A DNA stretch of 64,000 nucleotides from RGIG1918 sp964570895 (GCA_964570895.1 CAZMZD010000002.1:310001-374000); one strand, 5' to 3'; positions 8,549 through 16,887 are shown, counted from the stretch's first letter. Made by a program: numbers and translations. Notes: generated from the sequence alone by a model not told the origin.

Positions 8549-9062
8549 CAAATTTAACCAATGTTTCGATTTGAATATCGGAAGGGAGTTTTTCTCTTCC
8601 GCCCAAGCCAACTAGTTCAATCATAAAGCCTGCGCCAACGACTTTGCCAACACTGTTTATAAGGTCAATGCAAGCTGCCGCTGTTCCGCCTGTTGCAAGA
8701 AGGTCATCCATAAGAAGAACTCTTGAATTTGGCTCAATTGCGTCTTTGTGCATTTCGATTTTATCTTTGCCATATTCTAAATCGTATTCGATACTGATTG
8801 TTTCGGCAGGCAATTTCCCCGGTTTTCTAATTGGAATAAAACCGCAACCAAGCTGATATGCAACAGGCATACCAAAGATAAAACCGCGACTTTCAGGCCC
8901 TGCAACATAGTCAATTTTTTGGTCTTTAAATTTTTCGACAAAATAATCGATAATTTTTTTCATTGTTTCAGCGTCTTTTATGGCAGTTGTGATATCTCTA
9001 AAAATAATGCCTTTTTTTGGAAAGTCTTGAATACTTCTGATTTTGTCTTTAATTTCTTGCAT
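8538..9062 (-). CDS. apt: Adenine phosphoribosyltransferase
   Basis: 174 residues, the normal Apt length. It salvages adenine to AMP using PRPP in the cytoplasm. Visible motifs are the N-terminal IRSIQDFPKKGIIFRDIT typical of Apt, GPESRGFIFG, and the PRPP-binding loop VLLMDDLLATGGTAAA. The start at 9062 has AGAGGAA just upstream. The frame continues upstream as a Lys-rich stretch, but that is only the out-of-frame reading of the Glu-rich tail of minE, so it is rejected. It lies 1 base after minE and overlaps the pseudouridine synthase gene, so it is part of the same operon. Confidence 0.95.
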   Translation of the reverse strand: MQEIKDKIRSIQDFPKKGIIFRDITTAIKDAETMKKIIDYFVEKFKDQKIDYVAGPESRGFIFGMPVAYQLGCGFIPIRKPGKLPAETISIEYDLEYGKDKIEMHKDAIEPNSRVLLMDDLLATGGTAAACIDLINSVGKVVGAGFMIELVGLGGREKLPSDIQIETLVKFDEN

Positions 9063-9063
9063 T

Positions 9064-9813
9064 TTATTCCTCTTTGGATTTTGATTTTTTTGTTTTTGGC
9101 GCTTCTTCTTTAATATCTTCAGGTTTTTCGTCAGCGCTTTCTTCTTCTGTGTCAGCTTTTTCTGCGTTTTCGTTTTCTTCAGTGTCGCTTTCTTCTTCAG
9201 CTTCTTCTGTATCTTCTTCGCTGCTTTCTTCACTATCAGACTCTTCTTCATCTTCAGAGCCTTCTTTTGCGGCTTCGATTTTTTCTTTTATTTTTTCTTC
9301 AACTTTTTCTTCAAGCTCGCATCTTTCAGCGTTTTCTTCTTGATTTTCATCGTCATCTGATATTTCATCAAGAATTTCTTCGCCTTCTTCTGCGATTTTT
9401 TTAGCTAAAGTTTTTGCTCTATCTTTAATCATTTCTTCAAGTTCAAGCACAATTTCTTCTGCCTTAACTTGAGTTCTTTCTTCTTTTTGTTTTACGATTG
9501 CATCAATTTCTTCATCATCGCGTGCACGAAGAACAGGAATACTTAAGTTCAAAATTGTTGCATTTTCATTTGCGTCAATTTGAAGGTTGAAACTGTCTTC
9601 ATCAATTTCCATATATTTTGCAATGCATTCAAGCATTTCTTCTTTCATAGATTGAATTGCGCGTTCTGAAAAACCGGCTCTATCTTGCATTAAAACAGCT
9701 TTAAGCCTGTTTACAGCCATATTTTTTGTGGGGTCAACTTCTTCTTGTTGAGTAAAGAAGCTCATGACCTTATTATAAAGTTCCGTAAAAATATCCTTCA
9801 TTCCATCTTTCAT
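9064..9813 (-). CDS. minE: Cell division topological specificity factor MinE with long acidic tail
   Basis: 249 residues, against about 90 for a usual MinE. Residues 1-95 hold a complete MinE: a membrane-targeting N-terminal helix (FTELYNKVMSFF), the MinD-contact region (NRLKAVLMQDRAG), and the dimerisation strands (KEEMLECIAKYMEID, ATILNLSIPVL). The remaining 150 residues first form a probable coiled coil, then a nearly pure Glu/Asp/Ser segment and a Lys-rich end. MinE stimulates MinD ATPase and drives pole-to-pole oscillation that keeps the FtsZ ring at midcell. The tail is not part of the family fold and its job is unknown. Starts at 9813 and 9801 are both possible; neither has a strong ribosome site. 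It lies 8 bases after minD. Confidence 0.9.
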   Translation of the reverse strand: MKDGMKDIFTELYNKVMSFFTQQEEVDPTKNMAVNRLKAVLMQDRAGFSERAIQSMKEEMLECIAKYMEIDEDSFNLQIDANENATILNLSIPVLRARDDEEIDAIVKQKEERTQVKAEEIVLELEEMIKDRAKTLAKKIAEEGEEILDEISDDDENQEENAERCELEEKVEEKIKEKIEAAKEGSEDEEESDSEESSEEDTEEAEEESDTEENENAEKADTEEESADEKPEDIKEEAPKTKKSKSKEE

Positions 9814-9821
9814 TTTTTAGC

Positions 9822-11054
9822 CTACGCTTTCTTTCTGAAAAGTTTTTTGATTTTGTCAACCAATGTTTTTGGTTTGTCGATATCAAGCCAAGGGATATCT
9901 TCGCCCATGATTCTTCTTGCAACATTGAAATAAGCCATCCCTGCAAGAGATTTTTCATTGTTTACAATCGGTTCACCTTTGTTTGTTGAAGTGATAATCC
10001 CTGTGTCCTCCGGAATTATGCCAACAAGCTCTGCGCTTAATATTCCGACAACGTCTTCAACACTCATCATTTCATTTGTTTCAATCATATTTGGGCGAAC
10101 ACGGTTGATGATGAGTCTATATTTTTTAACATCTTCTTTTGCTTCAAGTAGCCCGATAATCCTGTCTGCGTCGCGAACAGCGCTCATTTCAGGAGTTGTT
10201 ACAACAATTGCTTCGCTTGCGCCTGCAACTGCGTTTTGGAAGCCTTGTTCAATACCTGCAGGGCAGTCGATTAAAATATAATCAAAATCGTGTTTTAAAT
10301 CAGCGCAGATTTCAAGCAACTGTTCTGTGTTTAGGGCAGATTTATCTCTTGTTTGCGCCGCTGCGAGCATGCACAAATTCGGAGTTCCTTTGTCTTTTAC
10401 AAGCGCTTGTTTGAGTTTACATCTTTTTTCAACTACATCAACAATTGTGTAAACAATTCTGTTTTCAAGCCCAAGAAGTAAATCAAGGTTGCGAAGCCCG
10501 ATGTCTGTATCAATTACGACAACTTTGTTGCCTAATTTTGCAAGAGCGGTGCCTACGTTAGCAGAGGTTGTTGTTTTTCCAACCCCACCTTTTCCACTTG
10601 TAATAACTATAACTTTCCCTTTGCCTTCAGGCTTAGGTTCTTTTTTGGCTTTTTTAGGAGCTTTAACGGCTTCCTCTGTTTTTTCTTCTTTAGTTTCTTC
10701 TGCTACTTCTTCGCTTTCGCAGTGTTCGTGGTTGCATTTGCAATTTTCTTCGTCGCATTCGCAATCGTCGCAGTTAGTGTCTTCTGTGTGGCAATCGCAT
10801 TCATTTCCTTCTTTGTGACATTCGCATTCGCCATCACATTCACATTCAGAATTTTCTTCGTGGCATTTGCATTCTTCACCTTCTTCATGGCAGGTGCATT
10901 CGCCATCGCATTTGCATTCAGTGCCTTCTTTGTGACATTTGCATTCTTCACCTTCTTCGTGGCAGGTGCATTCGCCAGAGCATTCACATTCATGCTTTTC
11001 TTCTGTTATTTCTTGAATATCGTCATTTTTTTGATTTTCAAAATTTTCAGCCAT
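9822..11054 (-). CDS. minD: Septum-site ATPase MinD with N-terminal Cys/His-rich repeat domain
   Basis: 410 residues: a 145-residue extension followed by a full-length (~265 residue) MinD. The MinD part has the deviant Walker A SGKGGVGKTTT (about 153-163), switch regions IDTDIGLRNLDLLLGLEN and DYILIDCPAG, and a C-terminal amphipathic helix (VDKIKKLFRKKA) for membrane binding. The extension carries three 24-residue tandem repeats (23-46, 47-70, 71-94) of pattern CxCxGECxCHxEGxECxCH, plus a partial Cys/His-rich unit to residue 112, then an acidic and a Lys/Pro linker. Each repeat offers six Cys and two His, like a metallothionein. No alternative start codon lies between the repeats and the ATPase, so the fusion is real in this sequence. 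MinC ends 10 bases upstream and MinE starts 8 bases downstream. Confidence 0.95.
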   Translation of the reverse strand: MAENFENQKNDDIQEITEEKHECECSGECTCHEEGEECKCHKEGTECKCDGECTCHEEGEECKCHEENSECECDGECECHKEGNECDCHTEDTNCDDCECDEENCKCNHEHCESEEVAEETKEEKTEEAVKAPKKAKKEPKPEGKGKVIVITSGKGGVGKTTTSANVGTALAKLGNKVVVIDTDIGLRNLDLLLGLENRIVYTIVDVVEKRCKLKQALVKDKGTPNLCMLAAAQTRDKSALNTEQLLEICADLKHDFDYILIDCPAGIEQGFQNAVAGASEAIVVTTPEMSAVRDADRIIGLLEAKEDVKKYRLIINRVRPNMIETNEMMSVEDVVGILSAELVGIIPEDTGIITSTNKGEPIVNNEKSLAGMAYFNVARRIMGEDIPWLDIDKPKTLVDKIKKLFRKKA

Positions 11055-11064
11055 AGTTATTTCC

Positions 11065-12180
11065 TTAGTTTAATTTATACAAAATAATACCGTCTTCAGT
11101 TAATCTTGCTTCTTCAGGAGTGCAAGTTGTTGATTTAATAATGTACGGAATGTTTGTTCCGTCTGGTCTTCTGGAGTATGTGTCCGCAATTCTTAATTGA
11201 ACAGCGTTTAATTTGAGGGCTCTAATTCTTGCGTCTCTGTTGCCTTTAATGCCTGCGTGTGCAATTGAGCCTAAAACACCCCAAACAGTAATGTCGCCCG
11301 TCGCTTTAATTTCGCTTCCTGGGTGGCAATCGCCAATTATAACAATGTTTCCATCATATTCTATAACTTGCCCGCTTCTGAGTGTTTGAGTTACATAAAT
11401 TGTTTGTGTTGATGTTGCAACAACCGGTTCATCGGTTGGTGCTTCGTAGAAATTATATTCTTCGCCATCTGAAATTTCATCCGGTGCTTTTGTGTAAGCC
11501 GGCATATCTTCATCCGGTGCAAATTCTCTCGCTTCAAGCCTTGCAGGAGCTTCTTTTGGAATTTCAGAGAAGATGTATTCTATTGCTTCGCTTTGCGCAA
11601 GTTTTTCTTCTTCTGTTTTTTCTGCTGCGTTTTCAAAACCGATTTGCGCGCTTTTCATAATTGCTTCTTCAATGTTTATATCTTCATTTTTTGCAATTTC
11701 TTCTTTTGTTTCAGGGTTTGAAAAAATATCTTTTAATTCTTTTTCAACCATTTCTTGAACAGGTGGAAGCACTTCTTCTAACTCTTCTTGCGGGAAGTTG
11801 TTTGCGATATTAACTTCTTCTTTTGGTGCTTCTTGTTCAGGTTTTGGTTCTTCAATTTTTGGAGCGCTAAATTCAGAAATTGTATCTGCTTCCACAGGGC
11901 GAATTTCGCCCATATAGATACATCTGATGTTTAGAGAATCGCAAATCGATTTCATTTCAGAAGATGTGGTTTCAATTGAATTTAACTGCGAGCCATAGCT
12001 TGTAATAAGGCTTTTAATGCTCAACAATTGAGATTGATTTAAAACCATTTCTCTGAATTTAAGATTTATTCTTTTATCTCTGGCGTTTGGCAATTCAAGC
12101 GCCAAAGAAACGTTTGTGATTATTTCGCTTGATGTAAAACAACCCGTTAAGTCTATTGTAAACATATCATTCGTGTACAT
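11065..12180 (-). CDS. minC: Septum-site inhibitor MinC with long acidic linker
   Basis: 371 residues, against about 230 for E. coli. The C-terminal domain (about 260-371) is a clear MinC beta-helix: TLRSGQVIEYDGNIVIIGD, HPGSEIKATGDITVWGVLGS, and AVQLRIAD. The N-terminal domain (1-95) is weaker but matches MinC_N in size and position. Between them lies about 150 residues rich in Glu, Pro and Ala, probably disordered. MinC is carried to the membrane by MinD and blocks FtsZ assembly away from midcell. A GGAAAG precedes ATG 12180; an internal Met at residue 6 is an alternative start. It is the first min gene, 91 bases after fliH. Confidence 0.92.
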   Translation of the reverse strand: MYTNDMFTIDLTGCFTSSEIITNVSLALELPNARDKRINLKFREMVLNQSQLLSIKSLITSYGSQLNSIETTSSEMKSICDSLNIRCIYMGEIRPVEADTISEFSAPKIEEPKPEQEAPKEEVNIANNFPQEELEEVLPPVQEMVEKELKDIFSNPETKEEIAKNEDINIEEAIMKSAQIGFENAAEKTEEEKLAQSEAIEYIFSEIPKEAPARLEAREFAPDEDMPAYTKAPDEISDGEEYNFYEAPTDEPVVATSTQTIYVTQTLRSGQVIEYDGNIVIIGDCHPGSEIKATGDITVWGVLGSIAHAGIKGNRDARIRALKLNAVQLRIADTYSRRPDGTNIPYIIKSTTCTPEEARLTEDGIILYKLN

Positions 12181-12201
12181 AACTTTCCAACCAATTAACT
12201 A

Positions 12202-12257
12202 ATACAAATAATAATTCAAGCATATAATAAAAAACTATTAATTACAATTATTTGTAT
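12202..12257. promoter_or_regulatory. Inverted repeat between fliH and minC
   Basis: ATACAAATAAT (12202-12212) and its exact reverse complement (12247-12257) are separated by 34 AT-rich bases. This could be an operator or a weak attenuating stem between the flagellar and min parts of the operon. Because the DNA is AT-rich, chance is a real alternative. Confidence 0.3.
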
Positions 12258-12271
12258 CGAAAGATTAAACA

Positions 12272-12994
12272 CTAAGGGTTAATTGTGCGAAAAGCTTGAG
12301 AAACAAGTTGCAATTGAGTGCTGAATGTTGCGTCGATAACGCCATTATGAGTTGTCACTTTGCAGCTTCCTTCTTCAATTTCATCATTAGAAATTAAAGT
12401 TATTTTTACATTTTCAGCTTTTGTTTCAAGCACTTCCGGCATTGTTTCGCGGAATAATTTGACATCTTTTGAATTAAGCGTGACTGTGATTTTCGAGTCG
12501 CCCATGTCTATTTCTTCAAAAACGCCAAGAACAATATTTTTTAAGACATCGTTCCCCAGCTCAACTTCTTTTTTCATAATTCTTCTTGCGACTTCAATTG
12601 AGAGCTCCAAAATGTCTTGAGAAATTTTTTCATACATTACGTTTTTATATTCAAGAAACTCTTTTATTGCGGATTTTAGATTAATAATATCGTCTGCTGC
12701 TTCTTGCATGCCGGATTTATAACCTTCTCTCGAGGCAAGGGTTCTGATGTTTTCAGCTTCTTCTTGAGCGCGCGAAACAAGGGTTCTTTCGTCAATTCTT
12801 CTGTAGCCCCTTCTTCTGTCCCCTCTTCTTCTTTCATCTCTTTCTTTGAAATCAAGAGTTGAAAAATCTTCTTCGGGAATTTCTTGGGCTTGCGCTTCTT
12901 TCAAGCTAAGTGTTTTCTCTTCTTTTGGCTTTACGGCTTGCGAAGGAGAGCTTTCACTTTGTTTTATTTGATTATTTTTCTTTTTAATTATCAT
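12272..12994 (-). CDS. fliH: Flagellar assembly protein FliH
   Basis: 240 residues. FliH is the stator-like regulator of the flagellar export ATPase FliI. The C-terminal part carries the family signature (EEGSCKVTTHNGVIDATFSTQLQLV region, about residues 205-230) and the middle shows the helical, charged linker expected for this family. The N-terminal 70 residues are very charged, with an Arg-rich stretch (ERRRGDRRRGYRR) that is not usual. The start ATG overlaps the stop of the upstream gene (ATGA). No fliI follows; minC does, so the rest of the export apparatus must lie elsewhere. Confidence 0.88.
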   Translation of the reverse strand: MIIKKKNNQIKQSESSPSQAVKPKEEKTLSLKEAQAQEIPEEDFSTLDFKERDERRRGDRRRGYRRIDERTLVSRAQEEAENIRTLASREGYKSGMQEAADDIINLKSAIKEFLEYKNVMYEKISQDILELSIEVARRIMKKEVELGNDVLKNIVLGVFEEIDMGDSKITVTLNSKDVKLFRETMPEVLETKAENVKITLISNDEIEEGSCKVTTHNGVIDATFSTQLQLVSQAFRTINP

Positions 12995-13941
12995 ATTGCT
13001 TTTTGTTGAATATAGTTAAACAGCGCGCCTGCTATTCCTGATGAAATTTCTATATCTTCATTTTTTGTGGCGCTTTTTATTAATTGTTTAATCAATGGCC
13101 TTTCTGTTTCCAGCATTGATTTTATAAATGCAATGTTAGCTGAAGGCATTAATTTATGCAACTTGTGGATATATCTTGTGCCTGAAATAACTTTTGGTGC
13201 CGGCAAAATTGCTTTAACTTCACTTATACATTTTGAGGTGATATTGACATCAACCTTGCCTTCTAAATCTTCCATTTTTAAATAATCGTTTAAAATTTGC
13301 GCTTCTGCGTCGTTAAATTTTGAAAGCAGATTTTCTTTTTTTTCTTGATTTAAATTTTTCAAAAGGAGCGCAACGGAAGCTAGTTTTAAAAGTTTTGTGT
13401 CGCTCATTTGAGAAATGACAGGGTGTTCTTCAGCTGCCACCATATTATCTACATTTGATTGCGCTTCTGCGTTTTCAAGAGCTTCTTCCGTAATTACATT
13501 GCGGTTTTTCAAATCTTCAAGAGCAGCTCTGTAACTTTTATCAACATGGTGCTCTACAAGAGGGATGATTTGGTCTTGTGGAAGATTTTTCATAATTGCT
13601 TGCTTTGCAATTTCAAAAATCGTAAAAGCAATTTTTTGCAAAATTCCTTCTCTTAAATTTATATCAATTCCTGCTTTTGCAAGGTCAATCGACTTGTGAA
13701 ATGTCCATTCGCCAATAAACTGCGCAACAAGAGAAGCTTGAGCTGCGTTGAAATGGATATTTTCATCTTTTATAATGGCGTCGCCAGCAAGAAAACAGAA
13801 TTTATGAATAACCATTCTGATAAATTCTTTGTCTTCAGCATTAATTTCTGCAGGGATAATTTCCGCAGCTTGGGTTGATAAATTTTCCGCAAACGCCTGC
13901 GGGTTAAATTCCTCTACATTCTCCATTACATTTTCTGACAT
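12991..13941 (-). CDS. Probable divergent flagellar motor switch protein (FliG position)
   Basis: 316 residues between fliF (1 base away) and fliH (4-base overlap), exactly where fliG normally sits. Length is close to FliG (about 335). No part is a textbook match, but residues about 170-250 resemble the FliG middle domain: EEHP, then a helix with ALLLKNLNQEKKENLLSKF and a following helical pair, like the EHPQ motif and ARM-like helices of FliG. The C-terminal torque helix with its charged residues is not obvious. It would couple the MS-ring to the rotor switch. Other possibilities are a lineage-specific FliF-binding adaptor, with the true FliG encoded elsewhere. Confidence 0.5.
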   Translation of the reverse strand: MSENVMENVEEFNPQAFAENLSTQAAEIIPAEINAEDKEFIRMVIHKFCFLAGDAIIKDENIHFNAAQASLVAQFIGEWTFHKSIDLAKAGIDINLREGILQKIAFTIFEIAKQAIMKNLPQDQIIPLVEHHVDKSYRAALEDLKNRNVITEEALENAEAQSNVDNMVAAEEHPVISQMSDTKLLKLASVALLLKNLNQEKKENLLSKFNDAEAQILNDYLKMEDLEGKVDVNITSKCISEVKAILPAPKVISGTRYIHKLHKLMPSANIAFIKSMLETERPLIKQLIKSATKNEDIEISSGIAGALFNYIQQKAI

Positions 13942-13942
13942 A

Positions 13943-15658
13943 CTAGTTATCTATCCAACTTTGTAATTTTTGCACTGCTTCATCTTCGTCCATATCTTCA
14001 AAATCAAGGCTGAGTTCGTCTATGTTTTCAAGCAAATTTTCAGCAGAGTTTTGTGTGTCTATTGGGTTTTGCGCGCCTTGTTGTTGCAAAACAGTGTTTT
14101 GTTGCTGAATTTGCTGAATTTGAAGATTTTGCATTCTTTGTTGTTCGATTAAATTTTGAGCCATTTGAGCTTGCCTTTGAATAAGCTCAGTTGCTTTTGT
14201 ATTTACATCTTGCAATTGTTTGTCTTGTTCTTCTGCTTTTTCTCTGAGCAAATACATTTCTTCTTCTTGTTTGCGAGCTTCAATTCTCACTTTTTTAGCT
14301 ATATGGTTCAAGCCAAAGCCAAGCCCTGCAAGAAGAACCAATCCCACAACCCACCAAGGGTTTCCGCTTTCTTCCGGTTTTGGCAATTTGTTAATTTCGT
14401 CCGGTGCCAAAATGTCAGGGTCTGGGTCAATAAATGCGATAGACACATTTTCAGGGTTAACTTTTGGGCTTGCAGCGTGTGCTATAAGCTCTTTTAAATC
14501 TTCATAAGAAACCGATGAAGGAATTTTCGAGTGTTCAATTGATACGGCAATTGAAATTTCTTCAATAACCCCTGCTTTTTGATATTCGTTAATATGAGTT
14601 TTGCTTACGCCATATTGAGTTTCGCTTGCGCTTCTTGTGTAGCTTTTATCTTGATAAGCAGCGCCGCCGCCTGGGGTTCCCACTGTTCCGTATGGCAGGT
14701 ATGTGCTTACAGGGCTGCCGTTTCTGCTATCTGATGCGCTATCGCCCATTTTTTCGTTAAAATCTTGTTCAGAAACAGAGGTTTTTGAGTTCGGGTCGTA
14801 AATTATGCTTGATTTTTCAACAGGTGTTTGAGTGAGGAATGTTGAAACAGTTACAACATAATTTCCTTTACCAACAAGCCTGTCAAGCTGCGCAGCAACT
14901 TTTGTTTGCATATATCTATCGTTTTCTTGAAGCTTACTTAAAGCATCATTTGAAGCGTCAATTATGCTGTTATAAGTGTTGCCGTTAGTGTCTGTAATTG
15001 CGATATTTTCTGATTTTAAATTATGAACAGCACCAAGCAATAAGTTTGTGATTGCTTTGATTTTCATATTATCTAAGCTTTCGCCAGCCGGAACAACAAG
15101 CTGAACGGTTGCTGTCACGGGTTTTTGTTGCGTTGCAAACATAGATTGTTCCGGAATTGAGATGAAAACTTGAGCATTTTCAATAGGCGGGATTTTTCTT
15201 ATTAATCTTGCAAGTTCCCCGTTTATTGCACGAGCAAGTCTTATTTTTTTATCTTCTTTTGTTGATGTAAAATCGCCTTTATCAAAAATTTCAAGCCCTG
15301 TGTGTTCGTCAATCAAACCGCTTTTAACGATTGCTAAAAGCGCTCTATCGCGTTCAGACATCGTATAATTTTCAAGATATAAAACAGATTTCATACCGTC
15401 TGCTCTTCTTTTGGCTTTAATGCCTTCGCGGGCAAGAAGCGCTTGAACTTCTAACGCTTGACCAATTTTTTCAGTTGTGAAAAGGTCAAGGGTTTCTTTA
15501 ATTACAACTTCGTCAACCGCTCTTGTTTTTCCTTTGGATTTTCCGCCACCTGAAACAGAGCCTACAATAAGACCAAGCACGATTAATACAATCACAACAC
15601 CTGCTGCAATTGCACCGTATAAAACTCTTTTATCTTTTAATAATGCTTGAAAGTCCAT
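13943..15658 (-). CDS. fliF: Flagellar MS-ring protein FliF
   Basis: 571 residues, normal for FliF. It forms the inner-membrane MS-ring on which the flagellar motor is built. Two membrane segments are visible, at residues about 13-35 and 440-460 (WWVVGLVLLAGLGFGLNHIA), enclosing the periplasmic ring-building domains (LEVQALLAREGIKAK; RLARAINGELARLIRKI; VTVSTFLTQTPVEK). The cytoplasmic tail has a Gln-rich coiled coil (about 475-535), longer than usual, then an acidic end (SLDFEDMDEDEAVQKLQSWI) that fits the FliG-binding motif. The presence of that tail supports a FliG partner next door. Confidence 0.95.
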   Translation of the reverse strand: MDFQALLKDKRVLYGAIAAGVVIVLIVLGLIVGSVSGGGKSKGKTRAVDEVVIKETLDLFTTEKIGQALEVQALLAREGIKAKRRADGMKSVLYLENYTMSERDRALLAIVKSGLIDEHTGLEIFDKGDFTSTKEDKKIRLARAINGELARLIRKIPPIENAQVFISIPEQSMFATQQKPVTATVQLVVPAGESLDNMKIKAITNLLLGAVHNLKSENIAITDTNGNTYNSIIDASNDALSKLQENDRYMQTKVAAQLDRLVGKGNYVVTVSTFLTQTPVEKSSIIYDPNSKTSVSEQDFNEKMGDSASDSRNGSPVSTYLPYGTVGTPGGGAAYQDKSYTRSASETQYGVSKTHINEYQKAGVIEEISIAVSIEHSKIPSSVSYEDLKELIAHAASPKVNPENVSIAFIDPDPDILAPDEINKLPKPEESGNPWWVVGLVLLAGLGFGLNHIAKKVRIEARKQEEEMYLLREKAEEQDKQLQDVNTKATELIQRQAQMAQNLIEQQRMQNLQIQQIQQQNTVLQQQGAQNPIDTQNSAENLLENIDELSLDFEDMDEDEAVQKLQSWIDN

Positions 15659-15701
15659 TTTTTAACTTAAAATCCCCATATTTAATTATACTATATAACG
15701 G

Positions 15702-16013
15702 CTAAATTTGAATATTCATTACTTTTTCATACGCTTGGAGTATTTTTGACGTTGCGGTTGTTGCCATTGAAACTTGAATATCGGATTTTGCAATTGCTGC
15801 CATGACGTCGTGAACATCGGCACTGCCTGCAATTACGTTTTTCATAACAGTGTCAGGCGCTTCAATTTCTTGGTTTAAATTTTGTACTAAACCGCCGAGC
15901 ACGTCTTTAAATTCGCCTTTTTTGACACCTGTTGTGCCATCAATTTGCATTTCAGACATAAAATTTGAAGTTTTGCCTACGATATCTAAATTTATTTTTG
16001 GTGCGAAGCTCAT
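15702..16013 (-). CDS. fliE: Flagellar hook-basal body protein FliE
   Basis: 103 residues, typical for FliE, the adaptor between the MS-ring and the proximal rod. The C-terminal half is diagnostic: VMKNVIAGSADVHDVMAAIAKSDIQVSM and KILQAYEKVMNIQI. The rod genes flgB and flgC that often precede fliE are not here; a lytic transglycosylase gene is, 11 bases upstream. fliF follows after 43 bases. Confidence 0.93.
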   Translation of the reverse strand: MSFAPKINLDIVGKTSNFMSEMQIDGTTGVKKGEFKDVLGGLVQNLNQEIEAPDTVMKNVIAGSADVHDVMAAIAKSDIQVSMATTATSKILQAYEKVMNIQI

Positions 16014-16024
16014 ATTTTACCTTT

Positions 16025-16774
16025 CTATAAATAATTCTTTAAAATTGATTTTACGTAATTTTGCGTTTCTTTATATGGTGGCACCGTGCCGTATTTTTTA
16101 ACTGCGTTTGGGCCTGCGTTATAGGCAGCAAGCGCTAAAATCGTGTTACCGTTAAACTCTTCGAGCATACTTTTTAAATACTTAACTCCGCCTTCGATGT
16201 TTTGAGCGGGGTTTAGAGGGTCTTTAACCCCAAGAGATTTGGCGGTTGTTGGCATTAATTGCATAAGCCCGAGCGCACCTGCATGGGATTTTGCTTTTGG
16301 GTTATATCCGCTTTCTTGTTTGATAACAGCTTGAACGAGTTTTTCGTCGACACCATATTTGTTAGAAATTTTTTCGACAAGCCCCAAAATTTGCTCTTTT
16401 GTGTAATTTCCGCTTGTGTTTGAAATGCTTGGTTTTTCAGCGATTGGGCTTGTTTTTTGAACTTTTGATACTTCACTTGCTGCTTGAATTTTATCAAGAG
16501 TTGCGCCTGATGTTATTAAATTTCCGAATTTCGTGTTTGATAGAACAGGCGGAAGGTCAAGCGAGAAAGGGTTATTTTCGCTTGGAGTTGTTTTAATTTC
16601 TTCAAGCATTGTTTTGTTTAAAACATCTGCAAAATTACCTTGTGCCCCGTTTGTCTTGTTATCTGCTTCGACTTGTTCAGTGTAGCCAATGCGCGCAGAA
16701 AGTTGTTTAACCCTTGCAAGAGCGCTCGCCCTGCCGCTTGTATTTATATAATTTTGAATATTTGGACTAAACAT
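16025..16774 (-). CDS. Lytic transglycosylase (SLT domain), probably flagellar
   Basis: 249 residues. The C-terminal half (about 130-245) is an SLT family lytic transglycosylase: KLVQAVIKQESGYNPKAKSH with the catalytic Glu, GALGLMQLMPTTAKSLGV, and ALAAYNAGPNAVKKYG. It cuts peptidoglycan between MurNAc and GlcNAc. The N-terminal half is a low-complexity region with no signal peptide, so export may go through the flagellar apparatus, as for FlgJ-type enzymes. It is the first gene of the fliE-fliF run, which fits a role in opening the wall for the rod. That role is inference from context. Confidence 0.88.
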   Translation of the reverse strand: MFSPNIQNYINTSGRASALARVKQLSARIGYTEQVEADNKTNGAQGNFADVLNKTMLEEIKTTPSENNPFSLDLPPVLSNTKFGNLITSGATLDKIQAASEVSKVQKTSPIAEKPSISNTSGNYTKEQILGLVEKISNKYGVDEKLVQAVIKQESGYNPKAKSHAGALGLMQLMPTTAKSLGVKDPLNPAQNIEGGVKYLKSMLEEFNGNTILALAAYNAGPNAVKKYGTVPPYKETQNYVKSILKNYL

Positions 16775-16887
16775 ACTTTCTCCCTTATCGAATTTAACGA
16801 TAATAAGTCGGAAAAATTTAATAAAATCGCAAATTATCCTCTAATTTAAGGATAAAAAAGCAAAAGTCCAATAAAAATTATATTAAA

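Noticed and set aside
9063..9251. Lys-rich N-terminal extension of Apt
   Set aside because: It is the out-of-frame reading of the Glu-rich end of minE; Apt begins normally at 9062 with its own ribosome site.
10703..11087. Long open frames opposite and beside the Cys/His repeats of minD
   Set aside because: They are shadows created by the repetitive codons; MinD continues through the same bases in one frame.
16775..16860. Sigma-28-like promoter (TAAA...CGATAA) before the transglycosylase
   Set aside because: The two halves are 26 bases apart, not about 15, so it does not fit.
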